Part shown: positions 54,475 through 62,971 of the stretch, piece by piece
How the letters are laid out: the number at the start of each line of letters is the position of its first letter
Position numbering within the stretch: the stretch's first letter is position 1
Assembly (NCBI RefSeq): GCF_024347475.1
Contig: NZ_AP025488.1
Span: forward strand, 186,001 to 250,000
Reading direction: 5' to 3'
From: Vibrio fortis
GTDB lineage: Bacteria > Pseudomonadota > Gammaproteobacteria > Enterobacterales > Vibrionaceae
DNA length: 64,000 bases
Notes under the pieces: model-generated
What the model saw: only the letters and a program-made list of their open reading frames with translations
The model's database searches: none
Told to the model about the DNA's origin: nothing
Translations under genes and position numbers: made by a program

Positions 54475-54752
54475 CCAGCCATATACATAGCCCATAGGCT
54501 GACCAGACCAATAATCACTATCCAAACAACTTGACGCTGCTTGCTCGGACTCATTCTCTTTGGTTTAAGAACCGGTTTAAACGCCGCGTTTTTTGCTGAT
54601 TGGAAGAAAGGTCTATCAAGCTCTTCCTTCTTTTTTCTGCGTCGAAATGCCGCGTTTGCCACTTCGGTAAAACGCTGACGTTGATCAGTGGTGAAGTCGT
54701 TTTCGAAACCAACTCGGCCACTTCTATCGTTGTGTTTAGATTGCACAGCCAT
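54471..54752 (-). CDS. Small C-tail membrane protein, unknown
   Basis: A 93-residue protein: a very basic N-terminal part (AFRRRKKKEELD, near 35; KPKRMSPSKQR, near 63) and one helix at the C terminus (VVWIVIIGLVSLWAMYMAG). It would sit in the inner membrane with its basic part in the cytoplasm. AAGGAGG 5 bases before ATG makes it a credible gene. Its stop overlaps the last 4 bases of the converging GGDEF gene. No family recognised. Confidence 0.68.
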   Translation of the reverse strand: MAVQSKHNDRSGRVGFENDFTTDQRQRFTEVANAAFRRRKKKEELDRPFFQSAKNAAFKPVLKPKRMSPSKQRQVVWIVIIGLVSLWAMYMAG

Positions 54753-55066
54753 CGTCGCCTCCTTGGCTAGACTATCCCTTATTGTAAGTATAGTCAGTAA
54801 TCGCGAACTTTCTGATATTCAAGATCACGATTATCACCCAAGCTCACTGCAACAACGTTAACATCTTCTTTTGAAAATCTTTGAACTGCCATAAATAGCA
54901 GCAACAAAACGAACTCATTCCCTATGAAATCGACGCTTCACTGGCGCGTAACCTTCCATTTTTCACTTGTTCGAATTTTTCAAACAAGCCCGTCAGTTTT
55001 GTGCCCTGTTTGAGATTGTGCTTCCTACTTAGACTATAGGTATTGAAACATTTGGAGATAACAACC
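54753..55066. other. 314-base divergent gap before pirin gene
   Basis: Holds the AAGGAGG ribosome site of the small membrane-protein gene and TTTGGAGATAACAACC before pirin. A 7-bp inverted repeat TCAAACA/TGTTTGA (about 54979-55012) is the only structure noticed. No gene is visible. Confidence 0.5.
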
Positions 55067-55912
55067 ATGGAAAATCGACGTATTACACAAATCATGAATG
55101 CTCAGGCAACGTCCGACGGCGATGGTGTGAAAATCCAACGAGCTGCAGGATTCAACAACGCCAGCTTCTCGCCTTTCTTAATGATTGATGAACTCAAATC
55201 CGATGAGAGTAAAGATTACGTGGGTGGCTTTCCACCGCACCCTCATCGCGGAATCGAGACTCTCACTTATATGCTCCAAGGTCATTTCCAGCATAAGGAT
55301 CATATGGGCAATGTCGGTGAGCTACGCAGTGGTGGCGCTCAATGGATGGCCGCAGGTCGCGGAGTGATTCACAGTGAAATGCCAATGATGGAAGAAGGCT
55401 CTCTGCATGGTTTCCAAATATGGATAAACCAACCTGCTCGCGACAAGATGAAGCCTGCTCAATACCACGACTTTCAAAGTGAGACCATTACTGAATGGGG
55501 TAACGAGAAGATGGGGCTACTGCGACTTATCGCTGGCAACGCATCAATTGAGGGCACACAACTATCCGGGCCATTGCAAACAACGGGGGTACCACTCAAT
55601 GTTTCAGACTGGCGAGCACAATCAGATCAAACGCTGACGCTCACAACCGAAAATGATCACAACGCGTTCGTTTATGTTTATAAAGGCTCGGTTGAATTAG
55701 GGTCACAATCTCTCGTTGCTGGACAATTGGCGCTATTGAGTAAGGCTGAAATTCTGGAGATGATCGCGAAGGAAGAGTCTGGAGTACTGATTTTTTCGGG
55801 AGAACCCATTAACGAACCTGTTGTTCATTATGGCCCGTTTGTAATGAATAGCATGAAAGAGATAGAACAGACGATCCATGACTTTAACAATGGCGTCTTT
55901 GAAACCTATTAA
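55067..55912 (+). CDS. Pirin family protein
   Basis: A 281-residue bicupin of the pirin/YhhW group; some members oxidise quercetin or act as redox-responsive regulators. The N-terminal cupin carries the iron ligands in GGFPPHPHRGIETLTYMLQGHFQHKDHMGN (near 52-81) and GVIHSEMP near 98. The C-terminal cupin has lost metal ligands as usual. Start at ATG 55067 with TTTGGAGAT upstream; an earlier in-frame codon at 55043 has no ribosome site. It is a single-gene unit. Confidence 0.9.
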   Translation: MENRRITQIMNAQATSDGDGVKIQRAAGFNNASFSPFLMIDELKSDESKDYVGGFPPHPHRGIETLTYMLQGHFQHKDHMGNVGELRSGGAQWMAAGRGVIHSEMPMMEEGSLHGFQIWINQPARDKMKPAQYHDFQSETITEWGNEKMGLLRLIAGNASIEGTQLSGPLQTTGVPLNVSDWRAQSDQTLTLTTENDHNAFVYVYKGSVELGSQSLVAGQLALLSKAEILEMIAKEESGVLIFSGEPINEPVVHYGPFVMNSMKEIEQTIHDFNNGVFETY

Positions 55913-55985
55913 GAATTTTGTCTTCTCGTTGGAAGGCTACTAAAACGTGACGTTATCCACTGCCAAGAATATCGTTCACTGATTC

Positions 55986-56016
55986 GCCACGCTCGATTGG
56001 AGCGTGGCTTTTTTCT
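55986..56016. terminator. Terminator after pirin
   Basis: GCCACGCTC (55986-55994) pairs with GAGCGTGGC (56000-56008), then TTTTTTCTT. Confidence 0.93.
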
Positions 56017-56048
56017 TGGTCGCTTAGCGAGTACAGCAACCGACAGTA

Positions 56049-56330
56049 TTACAAGTACTCACAAAGGTAAGCAGTCGCTTCCGCAACCTTAACATCGAAT
56101 GAAGAATCACCTGCTACTTCAAACGAATCACCTGATTTAAACGTTGACCAATCGTCTTCACCAACACGCTTAATCGTTAATGCACCTTTGACTACTGTCA
56201 TTCTTTCTGGGGCAGCCGTACCAAATGTAAACTCACCCGCTTGCATCACACCTACACTGACATCTTCACCCTCTTGTGAAAAACCAAGAGATTTAACGCC
56301 ACCATCGAAATAGGTATTTTCTTTAATCAT
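56049..56330 (-). CDS. ppnP: Pyrimidine/purine nucleoside phosphorylase PpnP
   Basis: A 93-residue cupin protein; E. coli PpnP (YaiE) is 94. It splits several nucleosides with phosphate to base and ribose-1-phosphate. The N terminus IKENTYFDGGVKSLGFSQEG and the middle FTFGTAAPERMTVVKGALTI are characteristic, as is the end AYLCEYL. AAGGAAG precedes the start. It fits the nucleobase theme of the window although it is far from the purine genes. Confidence 0.93.
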   Translation of the reverse strand: MIKENTYFDGGVKSLGFSQEGEDVSVGVMQAGEFTFGTAAPERMTVVKGALTIKRVGEDDWSTFKSGDSFEVAGDSSFDVKVAEATAYLCEYL

Positions 56331-56624
56331 TGTACTTCCTTGTCTTTAATCAGAACGGCGTGAGCTTATCAAATGCCTCATCACCAAAATTACTTGCTTG
56401 AATGTTTTAACTAATTCACCCGTTTCCTACAAGCAATTAATCGTCATAAGTTAGTGCTTTTGAGTGTTCAATCAACTCGCTGCAAATACCAAACTAGCGC
56501 CCACTCGAAGTGTGAGTTTGCTTCACAATGTGGATCCTGCTTCTAACTTTGACAACTTTCATTGCAAACTGAGTATTCAATAAATAAAATCGTCCTTTGG
56601 AAGATGAAGGAAACAGCCATAAAA

Positions 56625-57089
56625 ATGGGACAAAAGGATTCGAAAAGCAGAGACTTATTGACTCAGGCGCTGTTTTACCTACTTTTATTGATGGGGCTTA
56701 TTGCCGCCGTCTTTGCCAGTTATACCGCTTATCAAACGCATCAGAAGTTTATCGATCCGAGTAATGTCTACGGCACATGGATTGAGGTAGGCGCGCCTCC
56801 TTATGACACCGATATCCTTTCCCTATCTGAACAAGGTGTGGTGATGAACCATCGCCTAATCAGCACCAACTTTAAGTTCAATGGCAAGACCATCACCATC
56901 AATACCGGGTCTGGAGAAACCGTGTACGCGATAAGTGGCACCTTCAATTCACCTCAACTTAAGCGCTTAGTTCCAAACATCCCTACGCAGCAATTCGTAA
57001 AAGAAGGGTATGAACATACCGCTATCCCTCTAAACAGCAGCGCTGTACAGCAAAGACGCGCTTCTTTGGCTGAGCAATTCAGCAAATAA
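56625..57089 (+). CDS. DUF2850-like membrane-anchored protein
   Basis: A 154-residue protein with one N-terminal membrane helix (ALFYLLLLMGLIAAVFASYTAY, about 14-35) and a periplasmic beta-rich domain (NVYGTWIEVGAPPYDTDILSLSEQGVVMNHRLI). I recall this as DUF2850, found mostly in Vibrio, function unknown. The start is uncertain: ATG 56625 has AAGGA 13 bases upstream, whereas ATG 56604 has GGAAG directly against it. Confidence 0.75.
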   Translation: MGQKDSKSRDLLTQALFYLLLLMGLIAAVFASYTAYQTHQKFIDPSNVYGTWIEVGAPPYDTDILSLSEQGVVMNHRLISTNFKFNGKTITINTGSGETVYAISGTFNSPQLKRLVPNIPTQQFVKEGYEHTAIPLNSSAVQQRRASLAEQFSK

Positions 57090-57462
57090 CCCGTTCATTT
57101 CAAAGCACATCTGATTATTCGCTGTTTTTAAAAACACTACACTACTTCCATTTTTCAACATAAAAATATGCAACTTCAAAAATTTGCATCATGTCGTGTC
57201 GTAAAAACTCACTTATGAGACCATTCCACTGGTTGCGATAATTTTATAAAACATGGACTCGACCTCTCACCCATAGCGCAACAACTTTGTAACAAGTTGT
57301 GATTTTTTCGTTGTCCATCGAAAACGGATTTATTTTCACTTATGAAATAAAAACTCTCTCGAATACTGAACTCGACGCCTCACCTTAGGGGCTGATTCGA
57401 AGATACAGCCGATTTAGCTGACCGCTGTGTACTTCAACCACATTCAAGGAGTGAGAGAAAAT
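57090..57462. other. 373-base control region of the chitinase gene
   Basis: No gene visible. It contains the inverted repeat at 57281-57300 followed by a T run, and an AAGGAG ribosome site 11 bases before the chitinase start. Vibrio chitinase genes respond to the ChiS system; I could not identify a defined site here. Confidence 0.5.
57281..57307 (+). other. Hairpin plus T run in the chitinase leader
   Basis: ACAACTT (57281-57287), six-base spacer TGTAAC, AAGTTGT (57294-57300), then GATTTTTT. It has the shape of a weak terminator or attenuator 156 bases before the gene, or may be an operator. Confidence 0.4.
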
Positions 57463-60003
57463 ATGATTCGTTTAAACACGTGTGCGACCGGCATAGCACT
57501 AGCGCTATCAGGCACGGCACTGGCCGCACCTACCGCACCAAGCATTGATATGTATGGTTCCAATAACCTGCAGTTCTCAAAGATTGAACTTGCGATGGAG
57601 ACAACCTCTGGCTACAACGACATGGTTAAATACCATGACAAAGCCAAGATCGCGGTTAAGTTTAACCAATGGAGTGGTACCGCTGGCGATACGTACAACA
57701 TCTACTTTGATGGTGTAAAAGTAGCGACTGGCGCGATTACTGGTAGTCAAACCACCGCGTCGTTTGAATATGGCCAAGGCGGTTTGTATCAGATGGAAAT
57801 CGAGGCCTGTGACGCAACGGGATGTAGTAAAAGTGCACCAGCACAAATCACCATTGCCGACACCGACGGTTCTCACCTTGCTCCACTCACTATGAACATC
57901 GACCCGAACAACAAGACTTACAATACAGACCCTAACACGGTAGTAGGTACTTACTTTGTTGAATGGGGTATCTATGGTCGAGACTACACTGTCGACAACC
58001 TACCAGCTGACAACCTGACCCACATCCTTTACGGCTTCATCCCAATTTGTGGTCCAAATGAATCAGTAAAATCGGTCGGTGGTAATAGCTTCAACGCACT
58101 GATGACTGCCTGTAAGGGTGTCAATGATTATGAGGTGGTTATTCACGACCCTTGGGCCGCGTTCCAAAAGAGCTTCAATCAAGCAGGTCATGAATACAGC
58201 ACGCCTATCAAAGGCAACTATGCAATGATGATGGCTCTGAAGCAGCGCAATCCAGATCTAAAAATCATCCCTTCAATTGGTGGTTGGACGCTATCAGATC
58301 CCTTCTTTGACTTTACAACTAAAGCCAACCGAGACACCTTTGTCGCGTCGGTGAAAAAGTTCTTAAATACGTGGAAATTCTATGATGGTGTCGACATCGA
58401 CTGGGAATTCCCAGGTGGCGGCGGTGCAGCGGCTGACCTCGGCGACCCTGTTAATGACGGCCCAGCTTACATTGCTTTAATGGCTGAGCTGCGCGCGATG
58501 CTAGACGAACTTGAAGCTGAAACCGGCCGCACCTACGAACTCACATCTGCAATTGGTGTCGGTTACGACAAGATCGAAGACGTAAACTACGGCGATGCTA
58601 TCCAATACATGGATTACATCTTCGCAATGACTTACGACTTCTACGGCGGTTGGAACAACGTTCTCGGCCATCAAACGGCACTCAACTGTGGCAACTTTAT
58701 GCGTCCAGGCCAGTGTGACGGCAGTGGCATTGATGAAAACGGCGAACCATACAAAGGTCCAGCTTACACCACAGACAATGGCATTCAGCTACTGCTTGCG
58801 CAAGGCGTGCCTGCAAACAAACTGGTTGTTGGTACTGCTATGTATGGTCGAGGTTGGGAAGGCGTACTTCCATCGACTCTGACTGACCCGAACGACCCAA
58901 TGACAGGCGTTGGTAACGGTAAGCTGAAGGGCAGCACCGCTCAAGGCGTTTGGGAAGATGGTGTTATTGACTACAAAGGCATTAAAGCCAATATGTTAGG
59001 CGCAAATAATCAGGGCATTAATGGCTTTGAATACGGCTATGACGAGCAAGCTGAAGCGCCTTACGTTTGGAACAGAACATCAGGTCAATTGATCACTTTT
59101 GATGACGACCGCTCTGTGAAAGCGAAAGGTGCTTATGTGCGCAGCCTTGGCCTTGCGGGTCTTTTCTCATGGGAGATTGATGCAGACAATGGCGATATCT
59201 TAAATGCGATGCACGAAGGCTTGGCCGGTGGCACAACTGACCCAGTCAACCGCAAACCAACTGCATCGGCAGGTGCAGACCAATCAGTTGAGGGCCCAGC
59301 TTCTGTTTCTCTAGATGGCAGCGCTTCAAAAGACAGCGATGGCACCATTGCAAGTTATGCTTGGTCTCAAGTGAGCGGTACAGCTGTAACTCTGGCTAAC
59401 GCCAATGCCGCTGTTGCAAGCTTCGATGTTGTAGAAGTGACTCAACAAGAGACGCTTACTTTCAGCCTGACAGTAACAGACAACGAAGGCGCAACATCAA
59501 CAGACACTGTGGTAGTCACAGTAACACCGAAGAACACAGACCCAGTCAATACGGCTCCTGTCGCGGTTGTTTCGGCGCCTGCTGAGGTGAACGCTGGTGA
59601 TGTTGTTGTGGTAGACGCCTCAGGCTCAACCGATGCAGACAACGATACATTGAGCTTCACATGGAATGTACCCGCTGAACTTAACGCAACGGTTCAAGGT
59701 GCATCTGTGAGTTTCGTTGCTGGTGAATATACGCAAGATACTCTGTTTAACTTCTCGGTTACGGTGAGTGATGGTTCGGAAACATCTGTTGCTTCTACTT
59801 CAGTAAAAGTCCTTAAGAAAACAACGGGCGGTAGTACGTGTAGCAATGCTTGGGATGCCAACACTGTCTACACAGGCGGTGACCAAGTGACTCAAGGCAA
59901 TACGCTTTGGGAAGCGAAATGGTGGACGAAAGGAGATGATCCTTCACAGTCTGGCCAATGGGGAGTTTGGAAAGAAATTGGCCCTGCAAATTGTGCTAAC
60001 TAA
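57463..60003 (+). CDS. chiA: Secreted GH18 chitinase with PKD and chitin-binding domains
   Basis: An 846-residue exported endo-chitinase (EC 3.2.1.14). Order: signal peptide (ALSGTALA-A, near 23); ChiA N-terminal Fn3-like domain (about 25-135); GH18 catalytic barrel (about 155-585) with the catalytic motif DGVDIDWEF at 309-317 and the substrate-binding MTYDFYGGW near 388; two PKD domains (about 600-690 and 697-787); and a C-terminal CBM5/12 (CSNAWDANTVYTGGDQVTQ, about 794-846). The architecture matches chitinase A of Vibrio. The start at 57463 sits behind AAGGAG; the longer frame from 57427 would spoil the signal peptide. It fits an organism that degrades crustacean chitin. Confidence 0.94.
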   Translation: MIRLNTCATGIALALSGTALAAPTAPSIDMYGSNNLQFSKIELAMETTSGYNDMVKYHDKAKIAVKFNQWSGTAGDTYNIYFDGVKVATGAITGSQTTASFEYGQGGLYQMEIEACDATGCSKSAPAQITIADTDGSHLAPLTMNIDPNNKTYNTDPNTVVGTYFVEWGIYGRDYTVDNLPADNLTHILYGFIPICGPNESVKSVGGNSFNALMTACKGVNDYEVVIHDPWAAFQKSFNQAGHEYSTPIKGNYAMMMALKQRNPDLKIIPSIGGWTLSDPFFDFTTKANRDTFVASVKKFLNTWKFYDGVDIDWEFPGGGGAAADLGDPVNDGPAYIALMAELRAMLDELEAETGRTYELTSAIGVGYDKIEDVNYGDAIQYMDYIFAMTYDFYGGWNNVLGHQTALNCGNFMRPGQCDGSGIDENGEPYKGPAYTTDNGIQLLLAQGVPANKLVVGTAMYGRGWEGVLPSTLTDPNDPMTGVGNGKLKGSTAQGVWEDGVIDYKGIKANMLGANNQGINGFEYGYDEQAEAPYVWNRTSGQLITFDDDRSVKAKGAYVRSLGLAGLFSWEIDADNGDILNAMHEGLAGGTTDPVNRKPTASAGADQSVEGPASVSLDGSASKDSDGTIASYAWSQVSGTAVTLANANAAVASFDVVEVTQQETLTFSLTVTDNEGATSTDTVVVTVTPKNTDPVNTAPVAVVSAPAEVNAGDVVVVDASGSTDADNDTLSFTWNVPAELNATVQGASVSFVAGEYTQDTLFNFSVTVSDGSETSVASTSVKVLKKTTGGSTCSNAWDANTVYTGGDQVTQGNTLWEAKWWTKGDDPSQSGQWGVWKEIGPANCAN

Positions 60004-60057
60004 GATCAGTGAAAATCTAGTCTCAGCTAAAACCTAGGCTCAAGCCCAATTAACAAA

Positions 60058-60088
60058 AAGGCCAATCTCATCGCAGATTGGCCTTCTT
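60058..60088 (+). terminator. Terminator after chitinase
   Basis: AAGGCCAATC and GATTGGCCTT form a 10-bp stem over 8 bases, followed by CTTC; it also faces the converging hydrolase gene. Confidence 0.85.
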
Positions 60089-60118
60089 CAGATCTGACAT
60101 TTATCTAGAACGACGCGA

Positions 60119-60964
60119 TTAAATCAGTGCGTCGAAGCTTTCAAAAACTTGCGGGCATTTCATCACTCGACCGTGCCCCTGGCCTTGAGTCGTCACCAAG
60201 GTCACTCGCTCCATCTCGTTCGCAGCACGCTCCGACACCGAGTACTTAGTGAACTTGTCTTTCTCATCATGCACGATGATGGTATTGGATTGGCGAAGCG
60301 CCAGTTTGCCATAAGGGTCGACCGACTGAATTGGGTAATTGAACTGCTCTTCAACTTCACCAACCACCGCTTCAAAGAGCTTCATTGAGTAACCCGATCG
60401 AGCCACGCTGCCGAACAAGTTTTCTAAGTAGTCGAGCACTGGCGCGATCAAAAGAAGTGGCTTGTTCTCAAGCTTAGCGTGTTTGCACTCTAACGCCGAA
60501 GCCGTGCCCATACTGTGCCCAACTAAACCAGCAACGTCTTCGATGGTATCTAGAATCGCTTCTAAGCCTTTAACAAATGCTGGAATGTGACCGTACACAC
60601 CATCACTACCACCATGCGCAGGGTGGTCATAAGCAAGTGCGGTAAAGCCTTTGGCTGCAATATGCTCCATCAGAGGATAAAACTGACTCGCGGTACCAGA
60701 CCAGCCATGAGTGAGCACCCAAACCGGACCAGAACCAAGTGAGTATGTTTTTAGAACACCGTCACGAGTTGTGACTTCGCCCTTAATTAAACCTTGTGGC
60801 TCACTGTTCTTGGGCTCTGAACGGACTGGCGTTAGTAGGAGCTTACGCGCAGTTTTTTTAGCGTGGCTTGGCGCAAGAATGTAGTGCAGGTTAGTCGTCG
60901 CACCAATCAAACTGCGCTTGAAACTGAATTTCGTTGAGGTGTTGAAATAAATTTTGTCACTCAT
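60119..60964 (-). CDS. Alpha/beta hydrolase
   Basis: A 281-residue cytosolic hydrolase. The oxyanion region VLTHGWSGTASQFYPL is near 81, the nucleophile elbow VGHSMGTAS near 146, the acid probably in IVHDEKDKFTKY near 225, and the histidine in QGHGRVMK near 261. This is the YheT/lipase-like core; the ester or amide substrate is unknown. AAAGGA lies 6 bases before the start. A TetR gene is upstream on the same strand with its own terminator, 140 bases away. Confidence 0.87.
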   Translation of the reverse strand: MSDKIYFNTSTKFSFKRSLIGATTNLHYILAPSHAKKTARKLLLTPVRSEPKNSEPQGLIKGEVTTRDGVLKTYSLGSGPVWVLTHGWSGTASQFYPLMEHIAAKGFTALAYDHPAHGGSDGVYGHIPAFVKGLEAILDTIEDVAGLVGHSMGTASALECKHAKLENKPLLLIAPVLDYLENLFGSVARSGYSMKLFEAVVGEVEEQFNYPIQSVDPYGKLALRQSNTIIVHDEKDKFTKYSVSERAANEMERVTLVTTQGQGHGRVMKCPQVFESFDALI

Positions 60965-61040
60965 GACGGTTCCTTTTGTCCACTCTATAGTGAGTTGGCC
61001 TGTTAGCTCAGCCGAAAAAGAACGACCGTGCTTTTTGTTA

Positions 61041-61071
61041 TTTTAAAAAATGGCACCCATCATTGGGAGCC
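61041..61071 (-). terminator. Terminator after TetR gene
   Basis: On the minus strand GGCTCCC-AATGAT-GGGTGCC (one internal mismatch) is followed by ATTTTTTAAAA. Confidence 0.7.
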
Positions 61072-61104
61072 AGTTTGTCTATATTCTGTCTATTTTCTAA
61101 CGGG

Positions 61105-61698
61105 TTATCGCTTCCAACTCGCGATTAATCGTTCTACACCATTCCAAAAATGGTCGTGACTCGCCTGTTGACCATGTAGTGAATAGAACAAATTCGCACT
61201 CAAGTACAAACCATACAACTCAAAGATGGCCTGTTTAGGTTCTAAGTCGGCTCTAAATTCCTGATTATCAATGGCTTTGGTGATCTGAATCGTCAAGTAA
61301 TCGATCCAAACTGCGATCGTTTTCTGCAGTGCTTGCTGGATAACCGACTTTTCACTAGCAACATCTTTCCACGCATCGATAAACATACAACTGCCTTGAA
61401 AGGAGTGATTCCAACCGAGCCAGTTATCGAGTAGCTGTTTCAGTTTCGCTTCAATATCACCATCACCCAACTCGCGAGCAGGCACGATGACACGTTCAGT
61501 GAAAACTTGATTCGAATATTCAAGAACCGCTAACTGCATGTTCTCTTTAGAGTTGAAGTGAGCAAAAAGACCACTTTTCGACATGCCACATTGCTTTGCC
61601 AACTCGCCAATGGTCAAACTTTCCAGACCATTTTCACTCGCTAGGGCAAAGGCATGACTTAAAATATGCTCTTTAGTTATTCTTCCTTTACTCATCAT
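61105..61698 (-). CDS. TetR-family transcriptional regulator
   Basis: A 197-residue repressor. Helix-turn-helix near residues 10-50: ILSHAFALASENGLESLTIGELAKQCGMSKSGLFAHFNSKENMQL. The C-terminal domain (QAIFELYGLYLSANLFYSLHG) is that of the TetR_C_16/YbjK-like type. It is divergent from an AEC transporter across 192 AT-rich bases and upstream of the alpha/beta hydrolase; either could be a target. Two adjacent ATGs (61698, 61695) are possible starts. Confidence 0.88.
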   Translation of the reverse strand: MMSKGRITKEHILSHAFALASENGLESLTIGELAKQCGMSKSGLFAHFNSKENMQLAVLEYSNQVFTERVIVPARELGDGDIEAKLKQLLDNWLGWNHSFQGSCMFIDAWKDVASEKSVIQQALQKTIAVWIDYLTIQITKAIDNQEFRADLEPKQAIFELYGLYLSANLFYSLHGQQASHDHFWNGVERLIASWKR

Positions 61699-61890
61699 TC
61701 ATCACATAAAATTGAGACCTTTTATTTTTAGCACGTTCGTTCTTTTTTGCAATTATTTTTTGGTTCTGCTCAAAATTTGATTTCTGTGTCGATGTTATTT
61801 GTGGAAAAATGCGACAGTACTCAATGCGTTTTAATTCATCGTCGCTTATTGCTGCGATCACTCTTCATAAAAACCTAGCAAGGACTGCAC

Positions 61891-62847
61891 ATGACCTCTC
61901 TTTGGCAACAATTTGCGTTTTCCGCCTCAATTACTGGGCCTATCTGCTTAATGTTGGTGCTCGGTGTCATGCTCAAACGCATTGGGTTGATCAACGAAAA
62001 CTTTATCGATGTTGCCTCAAAGGTGGTTTTTCAGGTCACCCTGCCAGCGATGTTGTTCTTAAGCATTGTTCAGTCTGATCATGACTTCGCTGCCAGCGGT
62101 AAATTGGTGGTATTCGGCGTCGTCGCTAACTTCCTGTTCTTCCTATTTACGACGCTGTCGACTCGGTTGGCTTTTTCAGAACCAAAAGATCAGGGTGTCA
62201 TCGTTCAAGGAGGCTTTCGAGCTAACACCGCCATCATCGGTTTAGCTTATGTAGCGAACATTTATGGAAACGATGGCGTTGCACTGGCTGCAATTTATGT
62301 CGCCTCTTTGACTGTGCTTTACAACATTCAAGCCGTGGTCGCGCTTACACCCAAAGGACAAGAGTCTGGTCAACAAGCGGTACAAGTTATTGTCAAAACC
62401 CTCACCAAGAACCCGCTGATCATCGCAATTACACTTGGCGTCGTGTTCTATGCACTATCGATCCCTGTACCTAAAATGGTCTCTGACGCAGGGCAGTACT
62501 TCGCCAATATGACGCTCCCGCTGGCACTTCTATGTACCGGTGGATCGTTAGATATTGGCTCTCTAAAGAAAGAGAAAGCTTCAACTTGGTTTGCCACCAG
62601 CTATAAATTGGTACTGGCTCCATTGACCATTACACTCGCGGCGCTGTTTTTTGGCTTTAAAGAACAAGATCTCGGACTCATCTTTTTGATGAGCGCAGCT
62701 CCAACGGCTGCCGCTAGCTATGTCATGGCGAGAGCAATGGGCGGTAATTCAACCTTAGCCGCCAATATCATTGCGCTGACAACCGTGATGTCACTAATCA
62801 CTTGTACCCTTGGCATATTTACCTTGAAAGCAACTGGATTAATATAG
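61891..62847 (+). CDS. AEC-family (auxin efflux carrier-like) transporter
   Basis: A 318-residue inner-membrane transporter with about ten helices in two inverted halves. Family marks are VSKVV-type LPAMLFLSIVQ near 52, GGFRANTAIIGLAYVANIYG near 107 and the second-half TLPLALLCTGGSLDIG near 213; SAAPTAAASYVMARAMGG near 273 is also typical. Relatives move malate, malonate or other organic acids. AAGGA lies 6 bases before the start. The divergent TetR gene may control it. Confidence 0.88.
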   Translation: MTSLWQQFAFSASITGPICLMLVLGVMLKRIGLINENFIDVASKVVFQVTLPAMLFLSIVQSDHDFAASGKLVVFGVVANFLFFLFTTLSTRLAFSEPKDQGVIVQGGFRANTAIIGLAYVANIYGNDGVALAAIYVASLTVLYNIQAVVALTPKGQESGQQAVQVIVKTLTKNPLIIAITLGVVFYALSIPVPKMVSDAGQYFANMTLPLALLCTGGSLDIGSLKKEKASTWFATSYKLVLAPLTITLAALFFGFKEQDLGLIFLMSAAPTAAASYVMARAMGGNSTLAANIIALTTVMSLITCTLGIFTLKATGLI

Positions 62848-62971
62848 CTGCGAGTCGCTTCAAATAAACAGGCTTTGACTGGGTAATAACCGCACTTTCT
62901 TTTGATTTAAAGCTAGAGCAAGACACGAGAACACTGCTAACTTCTGGGAAAATTTTTCTAAGAGTCTTGTT

